Under the pieces are notes generated by a model, which was not told the DNA's origin, ran no database searches, and was given only the letters and a program-made list of their open reading frames with translations. Positions 35,001-46,204 of a DNA stretch of 64,000 nt are shown one piece after another. The stretch lies in contig OX381710.1 in the NCBI GenBank assembly GCA_947462335.1, positions 67,325,795-67,389,794 on the forward strand, given 5' to 3'. The position numbers and the translations under genes are program-made. The DNA is from Harmothoe impar (lineage: Eukaryota > Annelida > Polychaeta > Phyllodocida > Polynoidae). Every line of letters begins with the position of its first letter. The stretch's first letter is position 1.

Positions 35001-38000
35001 ATGAACACATGTGTTCGGTGTGTACTCGTTATCTCCTTTAAGACGACCTCACCTGATAGGCTGAAGATGACCCCCTTGTATGAGAATAGTCTTCAAAATG
35101 GTTTTCTCTTTAATCCTATACATGTATAAGAAAACCCCACCTTTAGGACGAGCGCTTAGTTAGGAAAAATACATTCCAAAATAAAAAGAGGGCTTCTCAG
35201 TGTGTTCTGTGTGTTATCTCAGTGTGTTCTGCGTGTTACCTCAGTTCATTCTGCATTACTTGCAGTAGTGGTCTAGCAGAATGCCCACCTAAAGGAATTC
35301 CCGAAATTCCAAAATAAAAAGAGGGGTTCTGCATGTTATCTCAGTGTGTTCTGCGTGTTATCTCAGTGTGTTCTGTATTACTTGTTATCTCAGTGTGTTA
35401 CTTGTTATCTCAGTGTGTTACTTGTTATCTCAGTGTGTTCTGCGTGTTACCCCAATGTGTTCTGCGTGTTACCCCAATGCGTTCTGCGTGTTATTTCAGT
35501 GCGTTCTGCTTGTTACCCCAATGCGTTCTGCGTGTTATTTCAGTGTGTTCTGTATTACTTGTTATCTCAGTGTGTTACTTGTTATCTCAGTGTGTTACTT
35601 GTTACCTCAGTGCGTTCTGCTTGTTACCCCAATGCGTTCTGCTTGTTACCCCAATGCGTTCTGCGTGTTACCTCAGTGCGTTCTGCGTGTTACCCCAATG
35701 CGTTCTGCTTGTTATCTCAGTGCATTCTGCTTGTTTTCTCAATGCGTTCTGCTTGTTATCTCAATGTGTTACTTGTTATCTCAGTGCGTTCTGCTTGTTA
35801 TCTCAGTGCGTTCTGCGTTGGCGGTAAGGACATGAACACGCGGGTGTACGGAGCCCGTAAGTACAAGAACCTCATCATCTACTCCATGGGCGGCCACACC
35901 GACTCCATCGTCAGCGCCTTCTTTGAAGAACAGTCACTCGATGTATCCTTGTCCACAAGATGACAGTCAGTGCTATAGGAATGTCCTCAACCTGTAACTG
36001 CTGGTACCCACTCCCTATTGTCTGTGTTGCATTAAAGCGACATTTATCTTTGGCATCGTCATTTATGGTGCTATGCCCTCCGTCATCATGATGCATGAAT
36101 GAAGCACACCAGTGGTATATTCATGCGTCATGATGACAGAGGGCATAGCGACTAGTGCTGTATCATGAACACACATATATATGTACATGTATTTCTATAG
36201 CTTAGTTTTTGTAGGCGTTTTAGCAGAAAGGAGCTGAAATAGCTGGACTACCAGCATGTTTATAGTGCAATATACGGGCTCTGTGGCCACATTTTCCAGG
36301 CCCAGGGTGTCTAAAACAATAGCTGCCGGACCTTGAATAACTGCCTCCTTTGATTAGGAGCCGGGGGTAGAAGGGTATTTAAATGAATAGCTGGCCGGGC
36401 ATCTATATATGCGACAATACGGTAGTCCTTAACCCGTTGCTAGTTGTACTCGCTGAGTGCCAATGGACAGCTGTGTATCTGGGAGTGTGACACGGACCTG
36501 GACGGTCTGGTCCCTGACGACGACCCTCCCACCCGCCGTGTGGCCTCCATAGACGAGGACCTGTTTGATGACGAAGAAGAAACCAATACAGACCAAGGTA
36601 GGCATTTACTCTTATTTCATGTCGAGAAACAAAGTTACTATGCTTAGGTACTAGAATGGCCTTTCTCTACACCCTTGTAGAGAAACTGATGCTCATTCTC
36701 CATGGGGTGTTTCTCCAATCTAATCAGTCTGAACTGTTTCTCCACTCATGGGATTTTGGATCGCACCACACTCCGCTCCGCCAAGGTCCCACTCATGGAG
36801 AAACCTGTCGTTCAGACAGATCATTGTGAACCTCTGTGTATTTACTTTTCATAAACTGATTTCCATGTTTTACTGTTACTACCTATGGTTGGCGATTATA
36901 TGGTGTATACCACATACAAATACATTTCGTTCATATTTCACACATATTATTGCGCATATTTAGATATATAATATGATCATTTATTTGATATCTTGTTTCA
37001 GTGGAGAAAGTGACAGAAGAAAAGATTTCCACACAAGGCAAGATAATCTACAAAAGGCTGAGCAAGTAAGTATGCATCTATCTCTTAAATGTAGTATCTC
37101 ATCATATGCCTTATCACTTAAAGCTGTATTTCACATAATATAAGTTGTAGTAACAATTGTCATGGACTCAGAGTGATGTCGGTTCTAGCCTTCACCTTCA
37201 GTCTTCACTATGTAGCGTGGGATGTCAAAGAACTTCTTAATAAGCTGTTCTGGGTTCAATTAGAATCTATGCACAGCTTTGTGATAATACTTCTAATATA
37301 GCCTTATAGGGAGAGTGTGTGTGACCTAGATACTCCCGTTGCCCATATGGATAGTTCAAATCATCCTGACAAGTTTTGATAATATCGCACTTGTCTCATG
37401 TCTGGTTGCTTGTGTTGCAGACAGAACTTCAAGGAGGCGCGAGGCGGGGCGGGGATGCAGCACGCGCGTCTCACCGCCGCCACATACCACAAACACTCAC
37501 ACATCATGTGTACCGGCTTCTCTGACGGAGCCTTCTTCCTGCACGACATGCCCGACTTCAACCTCATCCACTCACTCAGGTAAGCCACCAGGTATTTTGG
37601 ATTGCCGTAAAACCCTTCCTTTAAGACGACCCCGCCTGGTAAGAGACACCCCTTACTTTGAGAAAAAAATCCGTCTTGTACAAAGCTTTTATAACATTTT
37701 GGAAATACACTCCTTTATGACGCGCAACTCTGAGATTATTTGGGGCCCAACACCCCCACTCAGGTCCCATCCATACCAATTTTTCTGGTACATAACCCCT
37801 CGATATTGAAGTAAAAGGCTAAGTGAAGTAGTTCAGAACTACCCCAAAATATAAAGTCTATCAATAGTGAAACGAATTTGTTTTTAATGGAGGAAGGTTT
37901 CGAAATATGACTGAGATTTTCTCCCCTTTTTTTTCAAATAAATCTTTCAAAAATCCTGCCTTTTAGACGACCCCCCAAACATTAGAAAAAATACGTCTTG

Positions 38001-41000
38001 TGCAAAAAAATATGTCCAAATAATATCCGCCTTAAATGCGGTGTTTTACTGTTTTTATAGTCCAAATGTTAGCCCTTAAATCGGGATGTACATTTATAAG
38101 GGGATTATTTGATAAAACATTGGTATTTTACAAAACAATATACATTGATCCTTGCCCATTTCTATGTACCGTTTCAGCATCAGTGACCAGCACATCGCCA
38201 CGGTCAGCTTCAACAAGACGGGAGACTGGTTGGCGCTGGGGTGCGGGGGGCTGGGGCAGCTGCTGGTGTGGGAGTGGCAGAGCGAGTCGTACGTGCTCAA
38301 ACAACAGGGACACTTCAACAACATGGAGTGTATCTGCTACTCACCTGACGGCCAGTACATCGCTACCGGCGGGGACGACGCCAAGGTAGGTCTTGTTGTT
38401 GAGGGAAAGAGTATTTTTTTAAACCAAGGAAAGTCTATTCAAAGTATATTGCCCTCACCAATATTTTGCGGTGACATCATCTTATGATCATCATAATTGA
38501 TCACATTAAATAACAGCTTTTGCAGATCAATTCGGAGATTGCAAATAGCTCTGTCTCTTTCTTGGAACTATCCTCCTAAACCGTTGTCTATTTATTGCCA
38601 ATACCGAATCAACATGGTAAGCTGTGCGGAATAAGAAAGTGACAGTCATTGTGGTCCTGTACCGTTAAGTATGTTAAAAACACAGGGTATGACAAATTGT
38701 GGAATTTTTTTACCATAAACCGTAGTGGCTTGAATAAGCGCACCCGCGCTTATTAATTTTGATGGTGCCATTTACCCTGCGTTTATACAAGACCTACACT
38801 TAATCAAGATACTAAAATGGCCTAAATTTTCATTTCAATAGACTCATTTACCCTGTGCTTATTGAAGACATGCGCTTATTTGAGACCCCTGTGCTTATTC
38901 AAGCCACTACGGTAAGTTGACAGCTTGTGCACAGCATGTTTCTTACCATGCTGACGTCCTCCTTGTTGTGTGTTGTAGGTGAAGGTGTGGAACACGAGTA
39001 GCGGCTTCTGCTTCGTCACCTTCACCGAGCACAACGCGGCCGTCACCGGGGTGACCTTCACACAGAGCGGGCAGGTCGTGGTCTCCGCATCCCTCGATGG
39101 CACCGTCCGCGCCTGTGACCTCAACAGGCAAGTACACCTACACACTGTCTGATTGACCACCAGGCAAAGTTAATGTTCATGGGCCAACCCCATATAATAT
39201 AAGCCCACTTAGATTCCTTGTTACATCCTTGGAAAGTGAAATTCAACTACCTGATTAGAAGTAATGGTTTGTTTAAGGAAGCCCACCTAAACTGTAGGGC
39301 GTCAAATAGAAAAAGAAAGAAAGCCTTTGTTATTTGTAGTGGTACTCGGATTTGAATAGTAATCAAAATATAACTTGCCATAATATAGTCCAAATGTCTT
39401 TCTGCAAATTAAAATAAGAGCATATTCATGGTACATACATAATTAAAACGCATAAATCAAGAGACAGTAGTAACAACAAAGAAATGTCCTTGTCCTTGCA
39501 GGTACCGTAACTTCCGCACGTTCACCTCGCCGCGCCCGGTGCAGTTCTCGTGCCTGGCAGTGGACCACAGTGGGGAGGTGGTGTGTGCAGGGGGGCGCGA
39601 CGTGTTTGAGATCTTTGTGTGGTCCATGCAGACCGGCCGCCTTCTGGAGGTAAGCACGGGGAGAGATACACAGGGCAAGGTCCTCATGTGGAAGGGATGG
39701 ACAGGGGAATATAGTAGTCAGGGAATTTTGTCAGATTTCGCTGTAAATTGCTCCACTAGTAGCATGGGGGTTAAAGATCGTCAAATCAAAGAGGGCAATA
39801 CAAATGTATTATGATGTGTGGTAAATATCATCGTGAAAAATTGTCAGTTTCAAAATAAGACCTACCGTAAAACCTTGCGCATAAGCCTAGCTAGCACATT
39901 TGGGGATATCCTAAAAGCTTCACAGAGGCACTGGTTATGGCGACTTAAGTACTGTAGTATACATCTAAAAACTCGCGTATGAGCCACGCCCTGACTTTTT
40001 CCTGATCTTATAAGCCGCTCTGGAGATTGGACTTGCGAACTAGCTAGGGCCGAAACGCGAGGTTTGACGGTACAGTTGCAGTTCTGTAGATTCAGTCCTC
40101 TTGACGTCATACCCTGTGTGTTGATACCCTCAGATCCTGGCGGGACACGAGGGCCCCATCAGTAGTCTGTCCTTATCTGTCATGTGTTGATACCCTCAGA
40201 TCCTGGCGGGACACGAGGGCCCCATCAGTAGTCTGTCCTTATCTGTCATGTGTTGATACCCTCAGATCCTGGCGGGACACGAGGGCCCCATCAGTAGTCT
40301 GTCCTTATCTGTCATGTGTTGATACCTTCAGATCTTAGCGGGACACGAGGGCCCCATCAGTAGTCTGTCCTTATCTGTCATGTGTTGATACCTTCAGATC
40401 TTAGCGGGACACGAGGGCCCCATCAGTAGTCTGTCCTTATCTGTCATGTGTTGATACCTTCAGATCTTAGCGGGACACGAGGGCCCCATCAGTAGTCTGT
40501 CCTTATCTGTCATGTGTTGATACCCTCAGATCCTGGCGGGACACGAGGGCCCCATCAGTAGTCTGTCCTTATCTGTCATGTGTTGATACCCTCAGATCCT
40601 GGCGGGACACGAGGGCCCCATCAGTAGTCTGTCCTTCGCCGTGTCACACTCCATCCTGGCTAGCGGCTCCTGGGACAAGACCGTCAAACTCTGGGACATC
40701 TTCGAGAGCAAAGGTTCCCGTGAGACTCTGCAGCTCAATTCTGATGGTGAGTGGAATGCTACAATTGGTCTTTGTTTCAATGCTGACATATGACTACCGG
40801 TACTCATAAGTTATATAGCTGAGAATATTGATATATCTACGGGGTTGATTCACTCCCCGAGAGATGCCACTTATTTGTCAATATTACAATTTTGGTATAT
40901 ATTCTGTAGGAAATTGACATACCGTAATTTAGAATACTAAATTTCCAGAAAAAAGGAAAAATTAGGAAAAGTGGCTTCTCTACTTCCCTGAAGGCCATCA

Positions 41001-44000
41001 TGATGCTTGAATGCAGCAGTGGCGAGTCTACTTGCCAGGGTTGCATCCATGGTTGGCAGAGTACTATGTGTACCTGATAAGGTAAATACGGGAAAAGGAC
41101 AATTCGACAGATTGCTGGTTCGACAGGACGATTCGACAGGACGATTCGACAGAGTTTTCGGGACTATTCGACAGATTTTCGGGACTGTTCGCCAGATTCA
41201 GTTTATTTGTGAGACTGTTCGACAGACCTATATAATTACAGTTAAAATATATTTCTATTTGAGATTAGGGCCATAGAATACATTCCTGATGTTCGTCTCA
41301 TGATAATTACTATTATCAAAATTTAATACAGAAATTACTGGGAACAAAGGGGAAAAGTGGAAAAAATAGGTCTGATGGCACAACCCCCGATACAAAAAAA
41401 GAAAGAAAGAAAAGGGGGGCGGATGGGGGGCTAAGCCCCCATTTCTATAGCACCTGAAACACTATACTACTCCTCTGTCCTATCCCTGGTTGGGTGAGAT
41501 TCACTCATGCCTTTAAAAAATGCCGGAAGTATCACTAATGATATAATAAACTATTTATACACTAGTCAAAGAAGGGACTTACTTTGTATGTTTTAATTAA
41601 TAACACGTTCAGAACATTGGCCCTTTTCTAATACAACAGCACTGTGGTCTAGTCTACATTGATTGTGCTTCCCAAGCCGTGTATCTCATGTACCTTTAAT
41701 ACTTTGGTGTATCTCATGTACCTTGCTTTGGTATAATACTAATGTAGGTAGCGGGGACAAAAGACCTATTAGACCTAATAATTATTTTTCCTCTTTTCTC
41801 CTAGAATCAGGCTTTCCAAAGCTACATAAATTGTGTAAATTTTCCAACTAGAACCAAAGATAATGGCTAAACTACTAATCTGTCGAATTGTCCTGTCCAA
41901 AAAAAATATCTGTCCGATAGTCCTGTCCAATAGTCCCGGAAATTTGGAAATTCTGTCGAACCGCCGATCTGTTGAACCGCCAATCTGTCGAACAGTCTGC
42001 CAGCCGGTAAATACATGCGGAGGACTTTGACGTGTTATATTTTCACTATTATGTTACAGTTGTGTGCCTGACGTACCGACCTGACGGCAAAGAGTTGGCG
42101 GTGGCGACCCTTAACGCGCAGATCTCGGTGTGGGACGTGCAGTCGGCGACCCAGGTGGCTGCCATAGAAGGGCGTCACGACCTGGGCTACACGCGCAAGG
42201 AGAACGAGAAGATCACAGCCAAGAAGGCATCAGCCGGAAAGTAAGTCACAGTTTAAGAGTAGAGGATAGGGAATTGTACTACCATAAATTCTCGCATACA
42301 AGCTGTGGCTAGTACGCAAATGAGATTGCCAGTGCGGCTTATAAAACCAGCCCAGAGTCGGGGTGCGGCTTCTATCCGCCAATTTTTGTATACTACAAAG
42401 TTGCCATAATCAGATCCCTTGTGCGGCTTATAGGATTCTACTAAGTTAAGGGTGCACCTTTGATATACGCGAGAATTTACGGTATTAATTTGATACCAAA
42501 CATGCCTGAATAGGTTGCAACTTATACAAGCTTATAACTAGTATAGTACTAAAGTAGCAATATTGAGAACCCATGTGCGGCTAATAGAATTGTCCCAAGG
42601 TCTAGGTGCGGCTTATACGTGAGACTTTACTGTGTGTGTTGTGTGTGTCAGGTACTTCTCGGCGCTGTGCTACACGGCGGACGGCAAGTGTCTGCTGGCG
42701 GGAGGCCGCGCCAAGAATGTGTGCATCTACTCGGTAGCTGAGAGCATCCTGGTTAAGAAGTTTGAGATCACCTGCAACCAGTCACTGGACGGAATACAGG
42801 TAGGGGATCTGTAGGATGAATGTAGTGTGTAGGGAGTGTTACTTAAATATAAAGAAGGTTCTAAAGCAGAGCAGCGGTCGGGTTACAAAGAGTTTAACTA
42901 TACATGCACCTATTGATAATATGTTCAAACACCTGTAGGTCTATACTTGTAAATTGCAGATCTTCATGGCTTTTAATATATAAAATTATTAAACTTGGCT
43001 GTAGTCTATAGTCTCCCTGGCTGTGATAACCTTTTCAGGGTAGCATAGTACTCACAATTCTTCTAGTCTCCCCGGTACTCACTATAAATTTTCGGATAGA
43101 AGCTGTACGGCCTGCAAGTAACTCACCAGGGCTGCATTTATGCCTACCTACCTTTAAGTTGATACACTCCCAAACGGCTGGCATGATGCGTTGATGCATC
43201 ATGACGACAAATGAACACGAGGCATCATGCCTGTGAAGGGTTACAGAGTGTCTCAGAGATAAAAAGTGACCAATCTAAAAAAAACGTGCAATGTTCAAAG
43301 TAAGGCCCCTAAAAATAGGTCCTCTATAGTCAAGTACAGGTGTTCTTGACTTAAAATAAATTTCAAAAACTTAACGACTTCCATCCCTGGTGTCTCTCAG
43401 GAGTTCCTGGACCGCCGTAAGATGACAGAGTTCGGTAGCCTGGCGCTGGTGGAGGAGGAGAGCGGTAACATCAGCCTGCCGGGCGTCAAGAAGGGAGACC
43501 TGAGTCACCGCAGCTGGCGGCCCGAGGTGCGCGTCTCAGGGCTGCAGTTCTCACCCACAGGTAACACCCCTTGTACATTGTACATGGGCATACCGTATTT
43601 GTAATTTGCATTTGCTCTGCCTCTGATAAGCACCCCCACCTTTTGGGGAATGTAAGACTAGAGCTAAGGAGACAATTTTAAAACTCTTAAGTAAAATTTT
43701 TGTATTTTATGAATTTCCTGCAGAGAAAGTTAACTTATTTTCGTTTCCGTTTACGATCGATTAAATCACAAACCGTACACGTGCCTAGCTTTCAAATGAA
43801 AATGATTCATTCATGTATTTGTGTAGATATTATGTACCCAAATGTTTCAAAGATTGAAGACCCCAAATTTGTCCCCAAATGCTTCAACAATTGAAAACCG
43901 TTGAAGATAGTCCGTAAAATCCAATGAAGCTGTGCCGTGATAATAAACAGCATTTAAAAAGATCAAATTGATTTCTGATAACTTAAATCAACACTGCCAT

Positions 44001-45793
44001 TTATTAACCAGGCCGTGCGTGGGCGGCGACGAGCACGGAGGGACTCCTGGTGTACTCGCTGGACAACAACCTGGTGTTTGACCCGTTTGACCTTGAGATG
44101 GACATCACGCCGGCCAACATCCAGCGGACGCTGGGGGACGCGGAGTACGGCACGGCCCTCATGTTGGCCTTCAGACTGAACGAGCAGCTGCTGATACAGG
44201 AGGTGGTGGAGACCATCCCTCCCACCGACGGTGAGCACCTGACATTACTTAAGCGGGATTTCATTCACATTTCTAGTAATGTTCTAATCTTCTATAACTA
44301 TACCTTGTAGGGCAAATCCGGGCGAGCCCCCTGACTGTGCATTAGTATGTTTATTAATGTTAAGTTTGACACCTACAAGAGGAGGCTAGCAGGGCCATAA
44401 AACTTGGGGAGGGGATTTCATTAGAACTGTAAATAAATACAATGGAGAGGCTTATGAAGTGAGAATTGAGCTCTCAATTTAACCATTGACCGCAGCTATA
44501 AGACTCCCACAGAGAACTCATTAGCCAGACCCTTTGTCGGCCTCGCCAGGTTCTCCCAGACAAGGTACATTTGGTTAAATGTGAGTGGTGATATTGCTAA
44601 AATGGTCACTCCTGTGATTCATTGAATGAGAAGTGAAGAGGTGGCATATGTGAATAAAAGCTTTTGACGTAATTCATGAAGAAAAGTGGAGGTAACTGTT
44701 CCAAAGGTAAATGCAGTCTGACCTGAACTTAAATTTCCATTTAATAAAGATCATATAACAATCATATATCAATAATACTCTATCGAACATTGCCTGTTGA
44801 ACAGAATGATATGTTTCCTAAATTTTATTGTTGACAATCTCTGCTCCCTTAAGACTGACCACATTGATTGTACCCCTTAACCCTCAGTTGACTACGTGGC
44901 GGGGAGCCTGCCTGACGTGTATGTAGACAAGTTGCTGACGTTTGTGGCGGGACAGCTGGAGGGGTCGCGGCACCTGCAGTTCTACCTGGTGTGGGCGCAG
45001 CGCCTGCTGTACCGACACGGGCCCGGCCTCAAGCAGCGCGCCCCCCACCTCATGGCCACACTACGCAGCCTGCAGAAGGCCATGACACGCAAACACGAGG
45101 ACCTCTCCAAAATGTAAGTGTTTGCACTGTACTTTATTATACAAACAGTTGGTTAGGAGAAGGAAAAAAACTGCCTGTCTGGATAAACACGTATAAACAA
45201 TCACTGTGTATAAGCCAAAGACTGGGTATAAGTGCATTTTCTACTGTTTGGGGTCGGGGGGTGGGGGAGGTAAAGGCAAGTACAATGTGCATGTACTTTA
45301 ATATACTAATGATGGGGCTTTGTAATTCCCATGCCCTGGTGGAAAGCCCAAAGGGGTGAAACGCTAGGGTGATCACTGCGCCCCTCCCGTATCAATCCAG
45401 TAAGGGGGATGTGTGTAGGTGGACAGAGAAGTCTGTGGTGTAATGGTTAGCATACTGGACTATTAAAGTGAAAACCATTTTTCACATATACCCGACCCCC
45501 GCACTATATTTGAATACAGTAGCAGTGATACAGCTTTCTATATCAAATAATACCTATAACCCTTTCTCTCCAGCTGTGATCACAACAAATACAGTCTACA
45601 GTACGCCATCTCCCTCTCCGCACACAAACGGAAACTATCAGACGAGGAGGATGATGGGAAGGACGATGATGACGTCATGGACTCTGACGCAGAGTCAGAT
45701 GCATCTTGGGAAAATCTTACGAAGGGAAAGAAGTTAGAGGACTCTGAGGGTGAAGAGAGTGAATCATCATCAGACGGTATGGAAATGGGATAG
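29081..45793 (+). CDS. PWP2: Periodic tryptophan protein 2 (UTP-B subunit of the SSU processome)
   Basis: There are 19 exons: 29081-29098, 32945-33057, 33357-33451, 34273-34372, 34613-34756, 35807-35942, 36444-36597, 37002-37065, 37421-37579, 38178-38385, 38979-39127, 39502-39649, 40596-40746, 42060-42240, 42652-42799, 43401-43560, 44012-44230, 44888-45113, 45574-45793. All phases agree, giving 930 codons plus stop (human about 919). PWP2 is a nucleolar scaffold for 18S rRNA processing. It starts MKFAYRFSNLLGTVYR, carries tandem WD repeats (for example LLVWEWQSESYVLKQQGHF, ILASGSWDKTVKLWD), then a C-terminal Utp12-type helical region (exons 17-18), and an acidic Ser/Asp/Glu tail. Intron 11 uses a GC donor. 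Exons 6 and 13 have tandemly repeated acceptors. AATAAA follows at 45868-45873. Confidence 0.95.
29235..29551. mobile_element. PIF/Harbinger-like MITE in PWP2 intron 1
   Basis: GGGAGTGTTCATTTATTAAT starts after TTA (29232-29234). The far end TGAGTACTCCC is followed by TCA, a one-base decayed duplication. The interior holds the GTGAGATTTCGC and TAGTAACATGCAGGCTTTTT blocks. Confidence 0.55.
29817..30065. mobile_element. Degenerate GGGAGTG-type MITE in PWP2 intron 1
   Basis: The ends AGAGTGTTCATTTCATTACA and, inverted, GGGAGTGTTCATATATTAAT bracket a diverged version of the same interior (TACAGTAACGCTTGGACTTT). Confidence 0.5.
30954..31175. repeat. GC-rich inverted repeat with arms near 60 bp
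   Basis: The left arm runs from 'GCAGAACGACCCCAGTACGG' through 'CTGGCGCCCTCCCCGCCTCC'. It recurs inverted at 31112-31175 with a few mismatches. The spacer holds its own smaller inverted repeat around CCCACTGAGTCACTGGGAA. It lies in PWP2 intron 1. Confidence 0.65.
32045..32110. repeat. CACACCCACCTGCT microsatellite-like run
   Basis: Four or so imperfect units of CACACCCACCTGCTCTCC occur in PWP2 intron 1. Confidence 0.7.
33557..33935. mobile_element. TIR element with A/T-run termini in PWP2 intron 3
   Basis: The left end AGGCCACTCAAAAAAAAAAA then TTGTTTCTCATCACC is inverted at the right (GGTGATGAGAAACAA..GAGTGGCCT). A partial copy with CTCATCACCGCGCGCATCAT lies at 3152-3400. Confidence 0.65.
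35195..35806. repeat. Minisatellite made of the PWP2 exon 6 splice acceptor
   Basis: About 22 units of roughly 20-22 bases (TTATCTCAGTGCGTTCTGCG and variants) run from 35331 to 35817, with three looser units from 35195. The last unit contains the true acceptor (TCTCAG|TGCG, exon starts 35807). By eye about 14 units keep a CAG|TG acceptor and about eight carry CAATG instead. The array is free of stop codons in all three frames. Confidence 0.9.
39864..40073. mobile_element. MITE with TATAAGCCGC-type termini in PWP2 intron 12
   Basis: It starts CCGTAAAACCTTGCGCATAA and ends with the inverted form 'CGCGAGGTTTGACGGT'. Related to 24172-24400. Confidence 0.55.
40131..40658. repeat. 66-bp tandem repeat, eight copies, spanning the PWP2 exon 13 acceptor
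   Basis: CAGATC starts recur at 40131, 40197, 40263, 40329, 40395, 40461, 40527 and 40593, exactly 66 bases apart. Each unit holds a polypyrimidine-CAG acceptor, the first 41 bases of exon 13, and 25 intronic bases. Copies 4-6 share CTTCAGATCTTAGCGG, the others CCTCAGATCCTGGCGG. Only the last copy runs into the rest of exon 13. In the others the exon frame meets TGA. Confidence 0.95.
41090..42005. mobile_element. Non-autonomous TIR element with 9-bp target duplication in PWP2 intron 13
   Basis: GGTAAATAC flanks it on both sides in direct orientation (41081-41089, 42006-42014). The terminal regions share inverted TTCGACAGATTG..GGTTC.ACAG blocks, and each end holds a series of TTCGACAG iterons. 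A 9-bp duplication fits Mutator-like elements. There is no transposase. Confidence 0.65.
42279..42484. mobile_element. MITE with TATAAGCCGC-type termini in PWP2 intron 14
   Basis: The ends CCATAAATTCTCGCATACAA and 'ATACGCGAGAATTTACGGTA' form inverted termini. GTGCGGCTTATA blocks occur inside and again to about 42640. Confidence 0.55.
45328..45475 (+). repeat. Composite repeat with truncated tRNA-like end
   Basis: A CCCTGGTGGAAAGCCCAAAG block resembles that at about 8023-8045. It is followed by GTGGTGTAATGGTTAGCATA..CTGGAC (45431-45464), which matches the 5' half of a tRNA-Gln-type molecule and then stops. Confidence 0.4.
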
Positions 45794-45867
45794 ATATAGT
45801 TATAGGGGGAATAGTAATTCATCTACCATTATTACATTATCACCCATTTTATGATCATTATATATAG

Positions 45868-45873
45868 AATAAA
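45868..45873 (+). terminator. Polyadenylation signal of PWP2
   Basis: AATAAA lies 75 bases past the PWP2 stop codon. Confidence 0.75.
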
Positions 45874-45995
45874 CAACGTTATATAAAGTCAAGCTGGTCA
45901 AATACTGTCTTTATTCTATAATATCATAAATCCTGGAATCTCAGAAGTGTTGTAGCTTATATATACCTCTATACGTTACAACCTGATTGTGGTTC

Positions 45996-46183
45996 ACAAT
46001 AGGTGAGTTCGGTAGCAGGATTTTATTGAACGGATCTACCAGCCTGCCTACTCCCCCAGACCACCCCTCGCAAACCCCAAGCTAAGTTTTACTGAAGCTT
46101 ATTCTTTGCGAGGGGTGGTCTGGGGGAGTAGGCAGGCTGGTACACCCGGTCAATAAAAACCTGCTACCGAACTCACCTATTGT
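45996..46183. repeat. Large palindrome between PWP2 and ALG11
   Basis: ACAATAGGTGAGTTCGGTAG at the left and its complement at the right bound two arms of about 80 bases. The arms share CTGCCTACTCCCCCAGACCA as well, with a short loop near 46085. It could form a long hairpin, as a foldback MITE would. Confidence 0.8.
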
Positions 46184-46204
46184 CTTGTTACATTCTCTAT
46201 ATGC

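Noticed and set aside
35333..35963. Open frames of 163-205 codons in the PWP2 intron 5 array
   Set aside because: They translate tandem copies of a splice acceptor in all three frames. Only the last part (from 35807) is PWP2 exon 6.
40131..40658. CRISPR-like regular repeat array
   Set aside because: The 66-bp units are contiguous with no unique spacers, contain exon sequence, and the genome is animal.
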